64,000 bases of DNA, taken from contig PQKR01000011.1 in assembly GCA_002918705.1 (NCBI GenBank), forward strand, positions 34,803 to 98,802. The letters are read 5' to 3'. The translations under genes were made by a program, and so were the position numbers. How positions within the stretch are numbered: the first letter of the stretch is position 1; each line of letters opens with the position of its first letter. The stretch is from Escherichia sp. ESNIH1 (GTDB lineage: Bacteria > Pseudomonadota > Gammaproteobacteria > Enterobacterales > Enterobacteriaceae). The notes under the pieces were generated by a model. The model was not told the DNA's origin. It did no database searches and was given only the letters and a program-made list of their open reading frames with translations. This document shows, one piece after another, positions 1 through 8,905 of the stretch.

Positions 1-1419
1 CCCAACCGTAGGTATCTCTTCCCCGCTGGCGGCAAGCTGCTTGCGCAGCGTCGGAAAAGGCAGATCTTCCGTCTTCAGCGGCTTTTGTCCGCGTGCATCG
101 ATAAAGACATCGTACCGGTACCGCTCGCCCTCGGCGAAAATTGTCGTCTGCTTCTCGCCGATCTCCATTTCATAGTTCGGGCCAAGGGCGAGCACGCTGA
201 GGATGCCCGCCTCGCGCAGAGCCAGCAGCCGGCGAATCGACTGCGAGGGCACGGCCGCATAGTTATCAATAAAGATCCGGGCGAGTCCGGCCTCGAACCG
301 CACGCTGTCCTGCTCATCAAGCCAGGGAACGATAGGCTGGATGGCTTCGTGCAGGCGCAGGATGGTATAGCGCCACGGCACCGTACGCCTGTCGCGCTTG
401 TTGCGTTCCACCTCATTCAGATTAGCTTCCGCCCAGCGGAAGGGATCCTGTTTCTTGCGATCGGCAAACCAGGCCGCAAAAAAGCTGTCGGCATCCAGCG
501 TGCTGAGAGCAATCTGCTCGCTCCAGCGCGGATCTGCCAGCGTTAGCTCTTTGGCCATTAGCGCGAAAACGCGATCGAGCAGGCCCTGCGGCCCGGCAGC
601 GATCTCACTCTCAATCGCGCGCTCCGTCACTACGGTTAGTGGCTCGTAGGGAATAGGACAATAGAAATCCGCTTCGGGGAGAATACCCGACCGGGACATA
701 AGTACCATCTGTAATGCTTTACTGTCCTCTTCAAGATTGAAGTGCAGGCGTTTATCCTCGGTCTCAAAGAAGGTGCCATGTTGAATAGCCACGGCCATCG
801 CCGCGTCGATGCCGCTCAGGGAGGTGCCCATAATCCCTACTCTACACGCTGGGATGTGAGCCTCCATCAGCCCTGACCAGGGGCTAGGGAAATAGGTGCG
901 GGTCGCACTGCTCTCCTCTGGCCAAACGTGCCCGGTGGCAACGACGGCAAGATCAAACTGCTCCGCAGCCAGTGTATCCTTCGTCCACAGCCGGACGCCC
1001 TCCGGCGTGGCCTCAATATCAGTTACCTGACAGGACTCATGCACTTCTATCTCAAAGCCCAACTGTTTCGCCTGTACCACCAGCGCCAGAAACTGAGCGC
1101 GGAAGTATTCCCCGAGCAGAATACGCGGTAGAAACTGGCGGACATGCAGGGACGATGCCTGCACGCCGTAGCGGGCCAGATGCGCTTCGCTCTGGTTGCG
1201 CAGCCAGTCTATATAGGTCAAAAAGATGGGCGGGATCTCAATGCTGGCAATATTGGCCAGCATCATTCTGGAGTTCTCTTCGCTGCTGTAGGGCATCCCT
1301 ACGCCAGCCTCGCTGGACTGCTCATAGATAGAAATGGAAAGCGGTTTGCTGTTTTTAAGCAGGGAAAAAAAGGTATAGATACCCGTCGGCCCTGCGCCGA
1401 TGATTGCAATCTTTTTCAT
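1..1419 (-). CDS. ydhS: FAD/NAD(P)-binding protein YdhS (3' end off window)
   Basis: Seen: an open frame of 473 codons reads leftwards off the window edge from the ATG at 1417-1419. It opens with a Rossmann dinucleotide-binding motif (MKKIAIIGAGPTG) and has a second glycine-rich stretch near residue 200 (VGIMGTSLSG). The sequence closely follows E. coli YdhS, a protein of about 534 residues, so roughly 60 C-terminal residues are missing here. Known: YdhS belongs to a family of FAD-NAD(P)-binding proteins of unknown substrate. Inferred: a cytoplasmic flavin-dependent oxidoreductase. It stands alone; the gene to its right is also on the minus strand but is separated by a REP-like hairpin. Identification is firm; biochemical function is unknown. 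Confidence 0.9.
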   Translation of the reverse strand, partial: MKKIAIIGAGPTGIYTFFSLLKNSKPLSISIYEQSSEAGVGMPYSSEENSRMMLANIASIEIPPIFLTYIDWLRNQSEAHLARYGVQASSLHVRQFLPRILLGEYFRAQFLALVVQAKQLGFEIEVHESCQVTDIEATPEGVRLWTKDTLAAEQFDLAVVATGHVWPEESSATRTYFPSPWSGLMEAHIPACRVGIMGTSLSGIDAAMAVAIQHGTFFETEDKRLHFNLEEDSKALQMVLMSRSGILPEADFYCPIPYEPLTVVTERAIESEIAAGPQGLLDRVFALMAKELTLADPRWSEQIALSTLDADSFFAAWFADRKKQDPFRWAEANLNEVERNKRDRRTVPWRYTILRLHEAIQPIVPWLDEQDSVRFEAGLARIFIDNYAAVPSQSIRRLLALREAGILSVLALGPNYEMEIGEKQTTIFAEGERYRYDVFIDARGQKPLKTEDLPFPTLRKQLAASGEEIPTVG

Positions 1420-1510
1420 TTTTGTTCACCCGTTATTATTTTTATACCGCCTGTCCGTATGTCGGTCGGGGGCAATAAATTTAGTGTAGACCACGGGTTA
1501 TGAACGTGAC

Positions 1511-1535
1511 GCCGGGTAGGTGAAGCACACCCGGC
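1511..1535. repeat. REP-like palindrome
   Basis: Arms GCCGGGT (1511-1517) and ACCCGGC (1529-1535) flank an 11-base loop. The form matches the other REP units in this window. It lies just after the stop of the outer-membrane gene and before ydhS, and may also act as a transcription or mRNA-stability boundary. Confidence 0.6.
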
Positions 1536-1545
1536 GGATGCGGGA

Positions 1546-2106
1546 TTAGAAGCGGTAGCCGACGCCGACGTTAAAGCCGTTGATAGAGCGGCTGCCAGCG
1601 ATATCGACGTTAGTGCCTTCATAGCCAACGTTAATCGCCAGCTGCTCGGTCGGGTTAAACTGCACGCCTGCGCCCCAGGCAAAATCGGTCGATTTCTCAG
1701 AGATGCTGTCATGCCCGACGTAGTAATCGCCTGCGTTTACCCAGGTGGTATCACCGTCGGCTTTGGTATGGGCAACGCCGCCCAGCGCGTAGAGGGAAAC
1801 ATACTCGTTAATGCGGTATGCCGGGCCGACCATCAGGGAGTAATATTTCACGTCAATGCTGTTATGCACCGCATCGGAGGCCACGTAGTAATCCTGATCG
1901 TCATCACCGCTCATGTAAGTGAAAGAGCCGAGCACGCTGAGAGGAGAGTCCAGTTCATAGCGGTATTGCAGGTTAACGCCACGAATATCCTTAAAGCCTT
2001 CCACGTCGCTCTGCGCGTAGCCGAGGGAGAGCGTGTTGCTCTCTGCCATTGCTGCGCCGCTGATCGTACTAGCTGCGATTACCATCCCCAGAATTATTTT
2101 TTTCAC
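1546..2106 (-). CDS. Ail/Lom/OmpX-family outer membrane beta-barrel protein
   Basis: Predicted 186-residue precursor with a signal peptide (MKKIILGMVIAASTISGAAMA) and a mature part of alternating hydrophobic and aromatic strands. It ends in the typical barrel terminus VGVGYRF, with a C-terminal Phe for BAM recognition. Size and strand pattern fit the eight-stranded Ail/PagC/OmpX family, whose members aid adhesion, serum resistance or stress tolerance. The start chosen is GTG at 2104-2106, which has GGAA about 8 bases upstream and begins exactly at the signal peptide. An upstream in-frame ATG at 2130 would add eight charged residues and has no visible ribosome binding site. The exact role is not assignable from sequence. 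Confidence 0.8.
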   Translation of the reverse strand: MKKIILGMVIAASTISGAAMAESNTLSLGYAQSDVEGFKDIRGVNLQYRYELDSPLSVLGSFTYMSGDDDQDYYVASDAVHNSIDVKYYSLMVGPAYRINEYVSLYALGGVAHTKADGDTTWVNAGDYYVGHDSISEKSTDFAWGAGVQFNPTEQLAINVGYEGTNVDIAGSRSINGFNVGVGYRF

Positions 2107-2382
2107 TTTTCTGTTCCATTTGCCATCCATTAAGGTGGCAAAATTGTTGGTTTTTTTAGCAGAGGATGAAAGGGGGAATAATCTTAAACCATTGATAACG
2201 TAAGCGAAAAATACCCCCTAATCTGGTAGTTGCGGATGGGTTACCTTCGTGAAACATCTTCGCCCGCGGGAAAATGAAACTTAACTAAAATCGCTCAAAA
2301 AAACTACTGGATATTTGAACAGGGATTAGTATAATAATTACACAACCCAGTCGGGTGCTACAGTAAGTGAGTGGTGAAGCCT

Positions 2383-3093
2383 ATGATGATTCCATTTGAA
2401 AGCTTTAATTCTCTGGATCAATCGGCAACGATGAGTAGCCGTGAAATCGCTGCGTTGACAGGCATAACCCACGGTGAAGTAAAACGTATTGTTAAAAGCC
2501 TCGAAACGGCGCAGCGTTTATCTGAGCCGGTAAGGGTGGCAATGTTTGAGCGGGATGGTGAGAGCTATCAAGAGTTTCTGCTGAATAAGCGTGACTCTCT
2601 GCTGGCCGTGGCGCGTCTGTCGCCTGGCTTTACCGCTGCCGTACTCGATCGCTGGCAGGAGCGCGAAAACAAAACTGCGCTGCCCGATTTTACCAACCCG
2701 GCAGCGGCGGCCCGCGCATGGGCCGAACAGTATGAGCAGCGCCAGAGAGCCGAACAGCAGCTGGCCCTCTCTGTCCCAAAGGCTGAGTTTTTTGACCGCT
2801 TCGTTGAGGTACAGGACTCGCTGGGTTTTCGTCAGCTCTGCAAGATGCTGAAGGTGAAAGAGCCGGAGTTCCGTCAGTTCCTGCTGGAGCGCAACATTAT
2901 GTACCGCGTTAACGGCACGCTGACCCCGCAGCTGCATCACCAGCAGGCGGGCTACTTCACCATGCGCTCTGGCGTGGGTGAAAACCAGCACACCTTCTCC
3001 CAGGCGCGTTTTACCGCTAAAGGGGTGAAGTGGGTGGCGGGCCTGTGGGCCGGACATATCGCCACACAGCCAAAAGGCGCGGCAGCGGCTTAA
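2383..3093 (+). CDS. Orphan phage antirepressor-type protein (KilAC/ANT domain)
   Basis: A 236-residue protein. Residues about 10-40 form a helix-turn-helix-like segment (SSREIAALTGITHGEVKRIV), followed by a Q/R/A-rich coiled linker. The C-terminal part (about residues 125-225) has the KilAC antirepressor pattern (KAEFFDRFVEVQDSLGF, FLLERNIMYRVNG, GYFTMR, TAKGVKWVAGLW). Known: such proteins in phages inactivate or compete with repressors. Here no other phage genes surround it, so it appears to be a domesticated or relic gene. Starts at GTG 2371, ATG 2383 and ATG 2386 are all possible; GGTGA at 2373-2377 favours 2383 or 2386. The regulatory target is unknown. Confidence 0.7.
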   Translation: MMIPFESFNSLDQSATMSSREIAALTGITHGEVKRIVKSLETAQRLSEPVRVAMFERDGESYQEFLLNKRDSLLAVARLSPGFTAAVLDRWQERENKTALPDFTNPAAAARAWAEQYEQRQRAEQQLALSVPKAEFFDRFVEVQDSLGFRQLCKMLKVKEPEFRQFLLERNIMYRVNGTLTPQLHHQQAGYFTMRSGVGENQHTFSQARFTAKGVKWVAGLWAGHIATQPKGAAAA

Positions 3094-3417
3094 TACCCCA
3101 GCCCTGATCCATCAAGATACATTCAGTAAATGAGTCGCCAGCGTAATGCTGGCGATGCTGTTCCTGCCCGCTCTTCTTCTTTCCCTTCTGTTTCTCTCTT
3201 GCTGAGTGGCTCAGGCCATACCCGGCAGCGCTTCTTTTATCGCCATGTATTTGTCACGTGAATATATTGTGGGACGTGGCTTATAATAACGCGCAGAAAT
3301 TGAGTATTTCATTCATTAGCATTATTGTCATTGCTGAAAATGACCGTCCTCGGCTAAAGGCAGGCCCAATGTTAAGTAACCCGATCCCTTTTAGCGGGGG
3401 CAACGTTAGTATTAATC
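3094..3417. other. Intergenic gap with one hairpin; no gene seen
   Basis: This 324-base gap holds a perfect 8-bp inverted repeat (TCGCCAGC 3135-3142, GCTGGCGA 3148-3155, loop of 5), probably ending transcription of the antirepressor gene although no T-run follows. A TATAAT hexamer at 3282-3287 could serve the following diguanylate cyclase, but no convincing -35 is correctly spaced. No coding frame with a ribosome binding site was found. Confidence 0.5.
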
Positions 3418-4740
3418 ATGAATGATGATAAAAAGCCATCTGATTCCAGCAGTGTCGATACGCAGCATCTAATTGATCTCCTTGATAATAATTCTGACTG
3501 GGTGTGGGAAGTTGATGCCCAGGGGCGCTATACCTGGTCCTCTAAAGTGGTGACCAGCCTGCTGGGTGTTTCGCCGGAAGAGGTGATTGGTTGCACCCCC
3601 TTTGACTTTATGCCACCCGCCGAAGCCGAGCGCGTTGGCCGCGCTTTTTCCGAAATCGTGGCTAAGCGTATTCCCTTCTCTGGATTAGTTAACCGTAACC
3701 GCCGCGCTGATGGGCGAATTGTGGTGCTCGAAACCAGCGGCGTTCCGCTGTTTGATGATGAGGGCGAACTGCGCGGCTACCGGGGCATCGATCGCAATAT
3801 CTCAACGTTGGGTGAGCGCGTCATGCAGTTGGAAACCATCTATGACACCACACCCGTCGCGCTCTGCATGATTGACCGGCAGGGGCGGCTGGTGATGTCC
3901 AACAAGGCGATGGCGCAGCTGATGGATGATACCCTTTCAGATGCCCCTGAAAGCCACATTGCCGACCTGATGCCCGGCTGCTGGCATCAGGTCCTGGCCG
4001 CTTTTGCCCTTGCCGACACCGGAGCGGATATCCCCAGTCGGGAGATCGTCTGGCGAAAACGCTGCTACGATACCCACTCCGTGCCGGTGCATGATGCGTC
4101 CGGTAACGTCGTGGGACTGTCAGTCACCTGGGTAGATATCACCGAGCGCCGCCGTGCGGAGCAGAAGCTCGCCAGCGCCAATGCGATCCTGCAGCAGCAT
4201 GCCCAACATGACCATCTCACTGGCCTGTTTAACCGCCGCTATATGGATGAATGCCTCTCGAATGCAATCACCAACGCGCTGGACGAGCAGTTTCCGCTCT
4301 CGGTGTGCCTGGCCGATATCGACTATTTCAAGCGCTATAACGATACCTACGGTCACCAGGCCGGAGATCAGTGTCTGCGTAGGGTGGCCGAGGCGCTGGT
4401 GGGGGCCCGCCGTCAGTCAGAAGACAACGTCAGCCGCTACGGGGGCGAGGAGTTTTTAGTGATCCTGCCGCGCACCGATAGCGCAGGGGCATTGGCAATG
4501 GCGGAGAGGATGCGTCAGAGCATCAACGCGCTGCGCATCCCTCTTGCTGCCAGCCCAACCGGCTATCTCACCATCAGCATCGGGATAGCGACGCTGAGCG
4601 AGTGCAGCATGGTCACCGAAGACCGACCGCTGCATATTATCGCCAGCGGCGTGATCAACCAGGCCGATACCGCACTCTATGCTGCCAAACGGCGAGGGCG
4701 TAACGGGGTTGTGGCGGCAGCAGCGATGCAGCGGGCGTAA
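3418..4740 (+). CDS. PAS-PAS-GGDEF diguanylate cyclase
   Basis: A 440-residue soluble protein that should make c-di-GMP from two GTP. Residues about 15-128 form a first PAS domain (DNNSDWVWEVDAQGRYTW) and about 135-245 a second, ending in the helical linker ITERRRAEQKL. The GGDEF domain follows (DHLTGLFNRRYMDE at 265-278, DIDYFKRYNDTYGH around 300-313, signature GGEEF at 342-346). The autoinhibitory I-site, normally RxxD ending six residues before the signature, reads QSED here, so product inhibition may be lost. There are no membrane segments; the PAS domains presumably sense a small ligand or redox state. The gene is monocistronic, and the blue-light EAL protein lies nearby. The start ATG has only a distant G-rich stretch upstream. 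Confidence 0.85.
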   Translation: MNDDKKPSDSSSVDTQHLIDLLDNNSDWVWEVDAQGRYTWSSKVVTSLLGVSPEEVIGCTPFDFMPPAEAERVGRAFSEIVAKRIPFSGLVNRNRRADGRIVVLETSGVPLFDDEGELRGYRGIDRNISTLGERVMQLETIYDTTPVALCMIDRQGRLVMSNKAMAQLMDDTLSDAPESHIADLMPGCWHQVLAAFALADTGADIPSREIVWRKRCYDTHSVPVHDASGNVVGLSVTWVDITERRRAEQKLASANAILQQHAQHDHLTGLFNRRYMDECLSNAITNALDEQFPLSVCLADIDYFKRYNDTYGHQAGDQCLRRVAEALVGARRQSEDNVSRYGGEEFLVILPRTDSAGALAMAERMRQSINALRIPLAASPTGYLTISIGIATLSECSMVTEDRPLHIIASGVINQADTALYAAKRRGRNGVVAAAAMQRA

Positions 4741-4755
4741 AGCACGTGCCGATGT

Positions 4756-5301
4756 TTACTGTTCAGCGCGGCCATCGGACGAGTAGCCCAGCTTGAAGAG
4801 CAGCGCGACAATGGCATATTTTACCGCCTGCGCCAGAACTTCGGTGCAGTCGCCCTCAAAATGCTGAAGTGCTGAATCAACCTTATTCCCCGGCAGCGCC
4901 CAGCCGAACCAGACGGAACCGGCTGGCGTGCCGTCTTCGCCGCCGTCCGGGCCGCCGTAGCCGCTAACGGCGATGCCAACATCCTCACCTGATACTCTGA
5001 CCGCGCCTGCTACCATCTCCTCCACCGTGGCTTTACTGACCGCGGTATGTTTAGCAAGTGTCTCCGGGTTCACATTTAACAGCGTCATCTTCGCTTCATC
5101 CGTAAAGGTTATAAATCCGCTGCCGAAAAAAGAAGGAGTGTCTTTTGCTGCGCACAGGGTGGAGCCGAGTAGGCCCCCGGTGCATGACTCCGCCGTGGTC
5201 AGGCGTAATTTTTTGCTCGTTAAGAGATCACCCAGTTCATTTGCCAGAAAATCCAACGGTTTTTCCATGAATTGCTGGCAAAATTGTTGCTCTGTTGTCA
5301 T
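4756..5301 (-). CDS. ydeJ: CinA C-terminal-family protein (YdeJ-like)
   Basis: A 181-residue protein of the CinA C-terminal (PncC) family. It shows the conserved AESCTGGLLGSTL segment with the presumed active Ser, and AVSGYGGPDGGEDGTPAGSVWFG further on. Family enzymes such as PncC deamidate nicotinamide mononucleotide; the YdeJ branch in E. coli is a paralogue whose activity is not established, so the catalytic assignment is inference. AAGGA lies about ten bases before the ATG at 5301. It is transcribed divergently from the BLUF-EAL gene. Confidence 0.75.
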   Translation of the reverse strand: MTTEQQFCQQFMEKPLDFLANELGDLLTSKKLRLTTAESCTGGLLGSTLCAAKDTPSFFGSGFITFTDEAKMTLLNVNPETLAKHTAVSKATVEEMVAGAVRVSGEDVGIAVSGYGGPDGGEDGTPAGSVWFGWALPGNKVDSALQHFEGDCTEVLAQAVKYAIVALLFKLGYSSDGRAEQ

Positions 5302-5498
5302 TGTTGGCTATTCCTTCTGTGCATCATGAATGGAACAAATCTTCTTAAGTATTGCAGCAAAATGTCAGGCTGGACGCCTGGCGTGAAGAATGCTGATTTT
5401 TCTAAGAGAAGCGTGCTGTCAGCGGGCACAGAGAAAGGCGTAAAGCCTTCACCGCAAGGTATACTGATTACGTCACCTGTCGTAAAGGATCTGAACAT

Positions 5499-6719
5499 AT
5501 GATTTCAACCCTGATTTACCGGAGCCGCCTGAGCCCCGACTTTGATGCGTCAAAGTTAGGCGAGCTGGTGTGCATAGCGCAGAGCCGCAACGCAGAGCTG
5601 CAAATCTCCGGTATTTTACTTTTCGACGGAACCCATTTTCTTCAGGTGCTTGAAGGTCCGTTAGCGCATGTGAACAACCTGTATGCCACAATCAATCGCG
5701 ACCCGCGACACGATAGCGTAGTTGAGCTGATGCGTGACTACGCCCCAAAGCGGCATTTTGAAGATCTTGGCATGTCGCTGTTTGATCTCCGTTATGACAG
5801 TCCACGATCGGTGCTGCGTTCGGTCATTATTGCTGGCGCACTGAAGTTCAATCTTGCCTGCGACGGGCGGGTCTATAAATTTATCAAATCATTTCTACGC
5901 GGCAGCTGGCGGGAGCAGTATCCCGGGCGAAGCGAGCCCGACCGCTGGGCATTTGTGCCCGTTGAACCCCCACTAGCGCAAACCCTGCCGTTCCTGTTCC
6001 CCGATCAGCCCTGCCAGTTCGCTATTCAGCCTATCGTCGAGCCGTTGCGCGGGCAGATCAGCTCCTTTGAAGCGCTCATCCGTAGCCCAAACGGTGGTTC
6101 ACCTCAGGACTACTTTGCCTCCATCCCGCCGGATAAAATTCACGAGGCCGATCTCCTGTCCAAGGAGTGGGCGTTTGCGTTGGCGAAACAGATCGGCATT
6201 GGCAGCCACAAGCTCTCCATTAACCTGCTGCCAATGTCGCTGGTTAACATTCCCGGCGCGGTGGATATCCTGCTGGCGCAGATCACTCGTCACGGGCTGG
6301 TGCCCGAGCAGGTGATTGTCGAAGTGACGGAAGACGAGGTGATCTCCGGCTATGACGAATTTACGACGGCGATTATGCAGCTGCGCTCGGCGGGCATCGG
6401 GCTGGCAATCGATGACTTTGGCGCTGGCTTTGCCGGGCTGTCGCTGCTTACCAAGTTCCAGCCGGGAGAGCTAAAGATCGACCGTAGCATCGTGACCGAT
6501 ATCCATCTGCACGGCCCCAAACAGGCGATCGTTAACGCTATCGTCAAGTGCTGCGCCGAGCTGGAGATCAGCGTCGTGGCCGAAGGGGTTGAGAAGGTAG
6601 AGGAGTGGTGCTGGCTGGAGGCGGCGGGCATCAAGCATTTCCAGGGCTATCTGTTTGCCAAACCGGCTCTTAACGGCGTCGCGCCAGTCTGCTGGCCGGT
6701 AAAGCAGGAAAAAGTATAG
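5499..6719 (+). CDS. BLUF-EAL blue-light-regulated c-di-GMP phosphodiesterase (BlrP1-like)
   Basis: A 406-residue protein. The N-terminal BLUF flavin domain (about 1-95) keeps Tyr7, Asn31, Gln49 and Met92, the residues of the flavin photocycle network. The C-terminal EAL domain (about 170-400) keeps E191 in FEAL, N242, E275, the D305-D306 pair (AIDDFGAGF), K326, E362 and Q382, that is, the metal and catalytic set. It is closer to Klebsiella pneumoniae BlrP1, a light-activated phosphodiesterase, than to E. coli BluF, whose EAL domain is degenerate. Inferred: it degrades c-di-GMP to pGpG in blue light. AAGGA precedes the ATG by about 8 bases. No ycgE-type regulator gene is adjacent. Confidence 0.9.
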   Translation: MISTLIYRSRLSPDFDASKLGELVCIAQSRNAELQISGILLFDGTHFLQVLEGPLAHVNNLYATINRDPRHDSVVELMRDYAPKRHFEDLGMSLFDLRYDSPRSVLRSVIIAGALKFNLACDGRVYKFIKSFLRGSWREQYPGRSEPDRWAFVPVEPPLAQTLPFLFPDQPCQFAIQPIVEPLRGQISSFEALIRSPNGGSPQDYFASIPPDKIHEADLLSKEWAFALAKQIGIGSHKLSINLLPMSLVNIPGAVDILLAQITRHGLVPEQVIVEVTEDEVISGYDEFTTAIMQLRSAGIGLAIDDFGAGFAGLSLLTKFQPGELKIDRSIVTDIHLHGPKQAIVNAIVKCCAELEISVVAEGVEKVEEWCWLEAAGIKHFQGYLFAKPALNGVAPVCWPVKQEKV

Positions 6720-6734
6720 CGTCAACAAGGGCAT

Positions 6735-7508
6735 TTACCCGGCGAGGCGAGGCCTCACCCGCTCGTGCAGCGCCGGGTTATCGCTCTCATCTTTCAGTTT
6801 GACACCGGTCAGGCGGCGTAAAAAAGCCTGCTCCAGCAGCCACGCGAGCTTAAACGCGGCGGCCTCGTGGCTCAGCCCCTCCGGGCGGATATTGGAGATG
6901 CAGTTGCGCTCGGAATCCCGACGCGCCCGTTCCGGCTGCCAGGTCAGATAGACCCCGAGGCTGTCCGGTGACGACAGTCCTGGACGCTCACCGATTAGCA
7001 TCGCTACCGCCTTACTCTTCAACGTCTCGCCAATTTCATCCCCCAGCGCCACCCGCGACTGGTGCGCCAGCACCACCGGCCCGGTGGTCAGCCCCAGCGT
7101 CTGCAGATAGGGCAGCAGGGCGGTAATCAGTGCCACCGCCTGACGATGCACCGCATGGGAAGAGAGTCCGTCGCCAATCACCAGCAGCAGATCGTGAGCA
7201 GGTACCCGGCTGGCCTGAAGCGCGGCGCGGCTCTCGTCGCTCAGCCTGCGCCCAAGATCCGGGCGGTTGAGATAGATATGACGATCCGCCGCGGCGCTGT
7301 GAGCGTTTAGGGTATCCAGGCCCAGAGCCGTAAGCTGCTGCACCAGCGGCTCGCTGTCAAAGGGCTGGTGGACCGCATCGCGAGCCTGGGCGTGGGCCAG
7401 ACCGAAGCTGAGCACCTCTCGGGTTGGTAGGCTTGCGCCGCTACGCCCGAGGGCGATACGGGCGTCGGTAAACTCGCGTAGCAAAGACCAGGCGTCAGGA
7501 TAATTCAT
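6735..7508 (-). CDS. eutC: Ethanolamine ammonia-lyase small subunit
   Basis: A 257-residue protein with the EutC pattern (LLREFTDARIALGRSG near the N-terminus, LLLVIGDGLSSHAVHRQA in the middle, and VAMLIGERPGLSSPDSLGVY). With EutB it forms the adenosylcobalamin-dependent lyase that cleaves ethanolamine to acetaldehyde and ammonia. It is somewhat shorter than E. coli EutC (about 295 residues), lacking the N-terminal extension. Its start overlaps the eutB stop by four bases (ATGA at 7505-7508), so the two are translationally coupled. It is the last gene of the eat-eutB-eutC unit. Confidence 0.95.
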   Translation of the reverse strand: MNYPDAWSLLREFTDARIALGRSGASLPTREVLSFGLAHAQARDAVHQPFDSEPLVQQLTALGLDTLNAHSAAADRHIYLNRPDLGRRLSDESRAALQASRVPAHDLLLVIGDGLSSHAVHRQAVALITALLPYLQTLGLTTGPVVLAHQSRVALGDEIGETLKSKAVAMLIGERPGLSSPDSLGVYLTWQPERARRDSERNCISNIRPEGLSHEAAAFKLAWLLEQAFLRRLTGVKLKDESDNPALHERVRPRLAG

Positions 7509-8896
7509 ACGTTTACCCTCTCTGGCGGCAGCACGCTCAGCAGCGGATGGTTAGCCCCCGTGAGCCGCAGCTGGCCTGCGCTATCGATAATCTGCATTTT
7601 CGTCAGCCACTCGCCAAACTCCGGGGCATGCTTCAGCCCTAACAGACGCCGGGCATAAAGCGCATCGTGAAATGAGGTGCTCTGGTAGTTAAGCATGATG
7701 TCATCCGCGCCCGGAACGCCAATCAGAAAGGTCAGCCCGGCGTTACACAGCAGCGTCAGCAGCGTATCCATATCATCCTGATCCGCCTCCGCATGATTGG
7801 TGTAGCAGACGTCGCAGCCAATCGGTAGCCCCATCAGCTTGCCGCAGAAGTGATCCTCCAGCCCGGCGCGGATAATCTGTTTGCCGTCATAGAGATACTC
7901 CGGACCGATAAATCCCACCACCGTATTGACCAGCAGCGGATCGAAGTGACGAGCGACGGCGTAGGCCCGCGCCTCACAGGTTTGCTGGTCGACGCCGTGA
8001 TGGGCGTTGGCAGAGAGGCAGCTGCCCTGGCCGGTCTCAAAGTACATCACGTTATTGCCCAGCGTGCCTCGGCCCAGGCTCAGGGCGGCCTCGCGGGCCT
8101 CCGCCAGCAACGCCAGATTAATACCGAAGCCGCTGTTTGCTGCCTCGGTACCCGCCACCGACTGGAACACCAGATCGACGGGGGCGCCGCGCTCTATCAG
8201 CGCAAGGGTGTTGGTGACGTGCGTCAGTACGCAGGACTGGGTAGGGATAGCAAAACGGCTGATGATGTCATCCATCATATGGTTCAGCCGCTCCAACACC
8301 GGCAGGCTGTCGCTGGCGGGGTTAATACCGACCACCGCGTCGCCTGCGCCGTAGAGTAGACCGTCGAGCATGCTGGCCGCGATGCCTTTCAGATCGTCAG
8401 TGGGGTGGTTGGGCTGCAGGCGCACGCTTAGGTGGCCCGGCAGGCCAATCGTATTGCGAAAATGGGTAACGACCCGGCACCGGCTGGCGGCGAGGATCAG
8501 ATCCTGATTGCGCATCAGCTTGCTAACCGCAGCGGCCATCTCGGGGGTAATGGCACGGGCGACGCGGCGCAGGGTAAGGGGATCGGTGGCATCATCCAGC
8601 AGCCAGTCGCGAAAATCCCCCACCGTCAGGTGGCTGATGGTGGAGAACGCGTCGCGGTCGTGGGTATCGATAATTAGCCGCGTCACCTCATCCGCTTCGT
8701 AAGGGATAAGCGGGTTCGCCAGGATCTCGCGCAGCGGCACCTCGGCCAGCGCCATTTTGGCCGCCATACGCTCTTCGGCAGAGTCGGCGCAGATACCCGC
8801 CAGCACATCCCCGGAGCGGGCCGGGGAGGCTTTTGCCAGCAGCGTTTTCAGGCTGGCGAAGTGGTAGGTTCGGTGCGCCAGAACGGTTTTATACAT
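7505..8896 (-). CDS. eutB: Ethanolamine ammonia-lyase large subunit
   Basis: A 463-residue catalytic subunit, close to the usual 453 or so. Conserved stretches include MYFETGQGSCLSANAHHGVDQQTCEARAY (around 285-310), FIGPEYLYDG and GLPIGCDVCYTNHAEADQDDMD, which build the TIM barrel that binds ethanolamine and cobalamin. None of eutA (reactivase), the carboxysome shell genes, eutE/eutD or the EutR regulator is nearby. The product acetaldehyde must therefore be handled elsewhere, which points to use of ethanolamine mainly as a nitrogen source. Nine bases separate it from the permease gene. Confidence 0.97.
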   Translation of the reverse strand: MYKTVLAHRTYHFASLKTLLAKASPARSGDVLAGICADSAEERMAAKMALAEVPLREILANPLIPYEADEVTRLIIDTHDRDAFSTISHLTVGDFRDWLLDDATDPLTLRRVARAITPEMAAAVSKLMRNQDLILAASRCRVVTHFRNTIGLPGHLSVRLQPNHPTDDLKGIAASMLDGLLYGAGDAVVGINPASDSLPVLERLNHMMDDIISRFAIPTQSCVLTHVTNTLALIERGAPVDLVFQSVAGTEAANSGFGINLALLAEAREAALSLGRGTLGNNVMYFETGQGSCLSANAHHGVDQQTCEARAYAVARHFDPLLVNTVVGFIGPEYLYDGKQIIRAGLEDHFCGKLMGLPIGCDVCYTNHAEADQDDMDTLLTLLCNAGLTFLIGVPGADDIMLNYQSTSFHDALYARRLLGLKHAPEFGEWLTKMQIIDSAGQLRLTGANHPLLSVLPPERVNV

Positions 8897-8905
8897 GTCG
8901 CCTCC

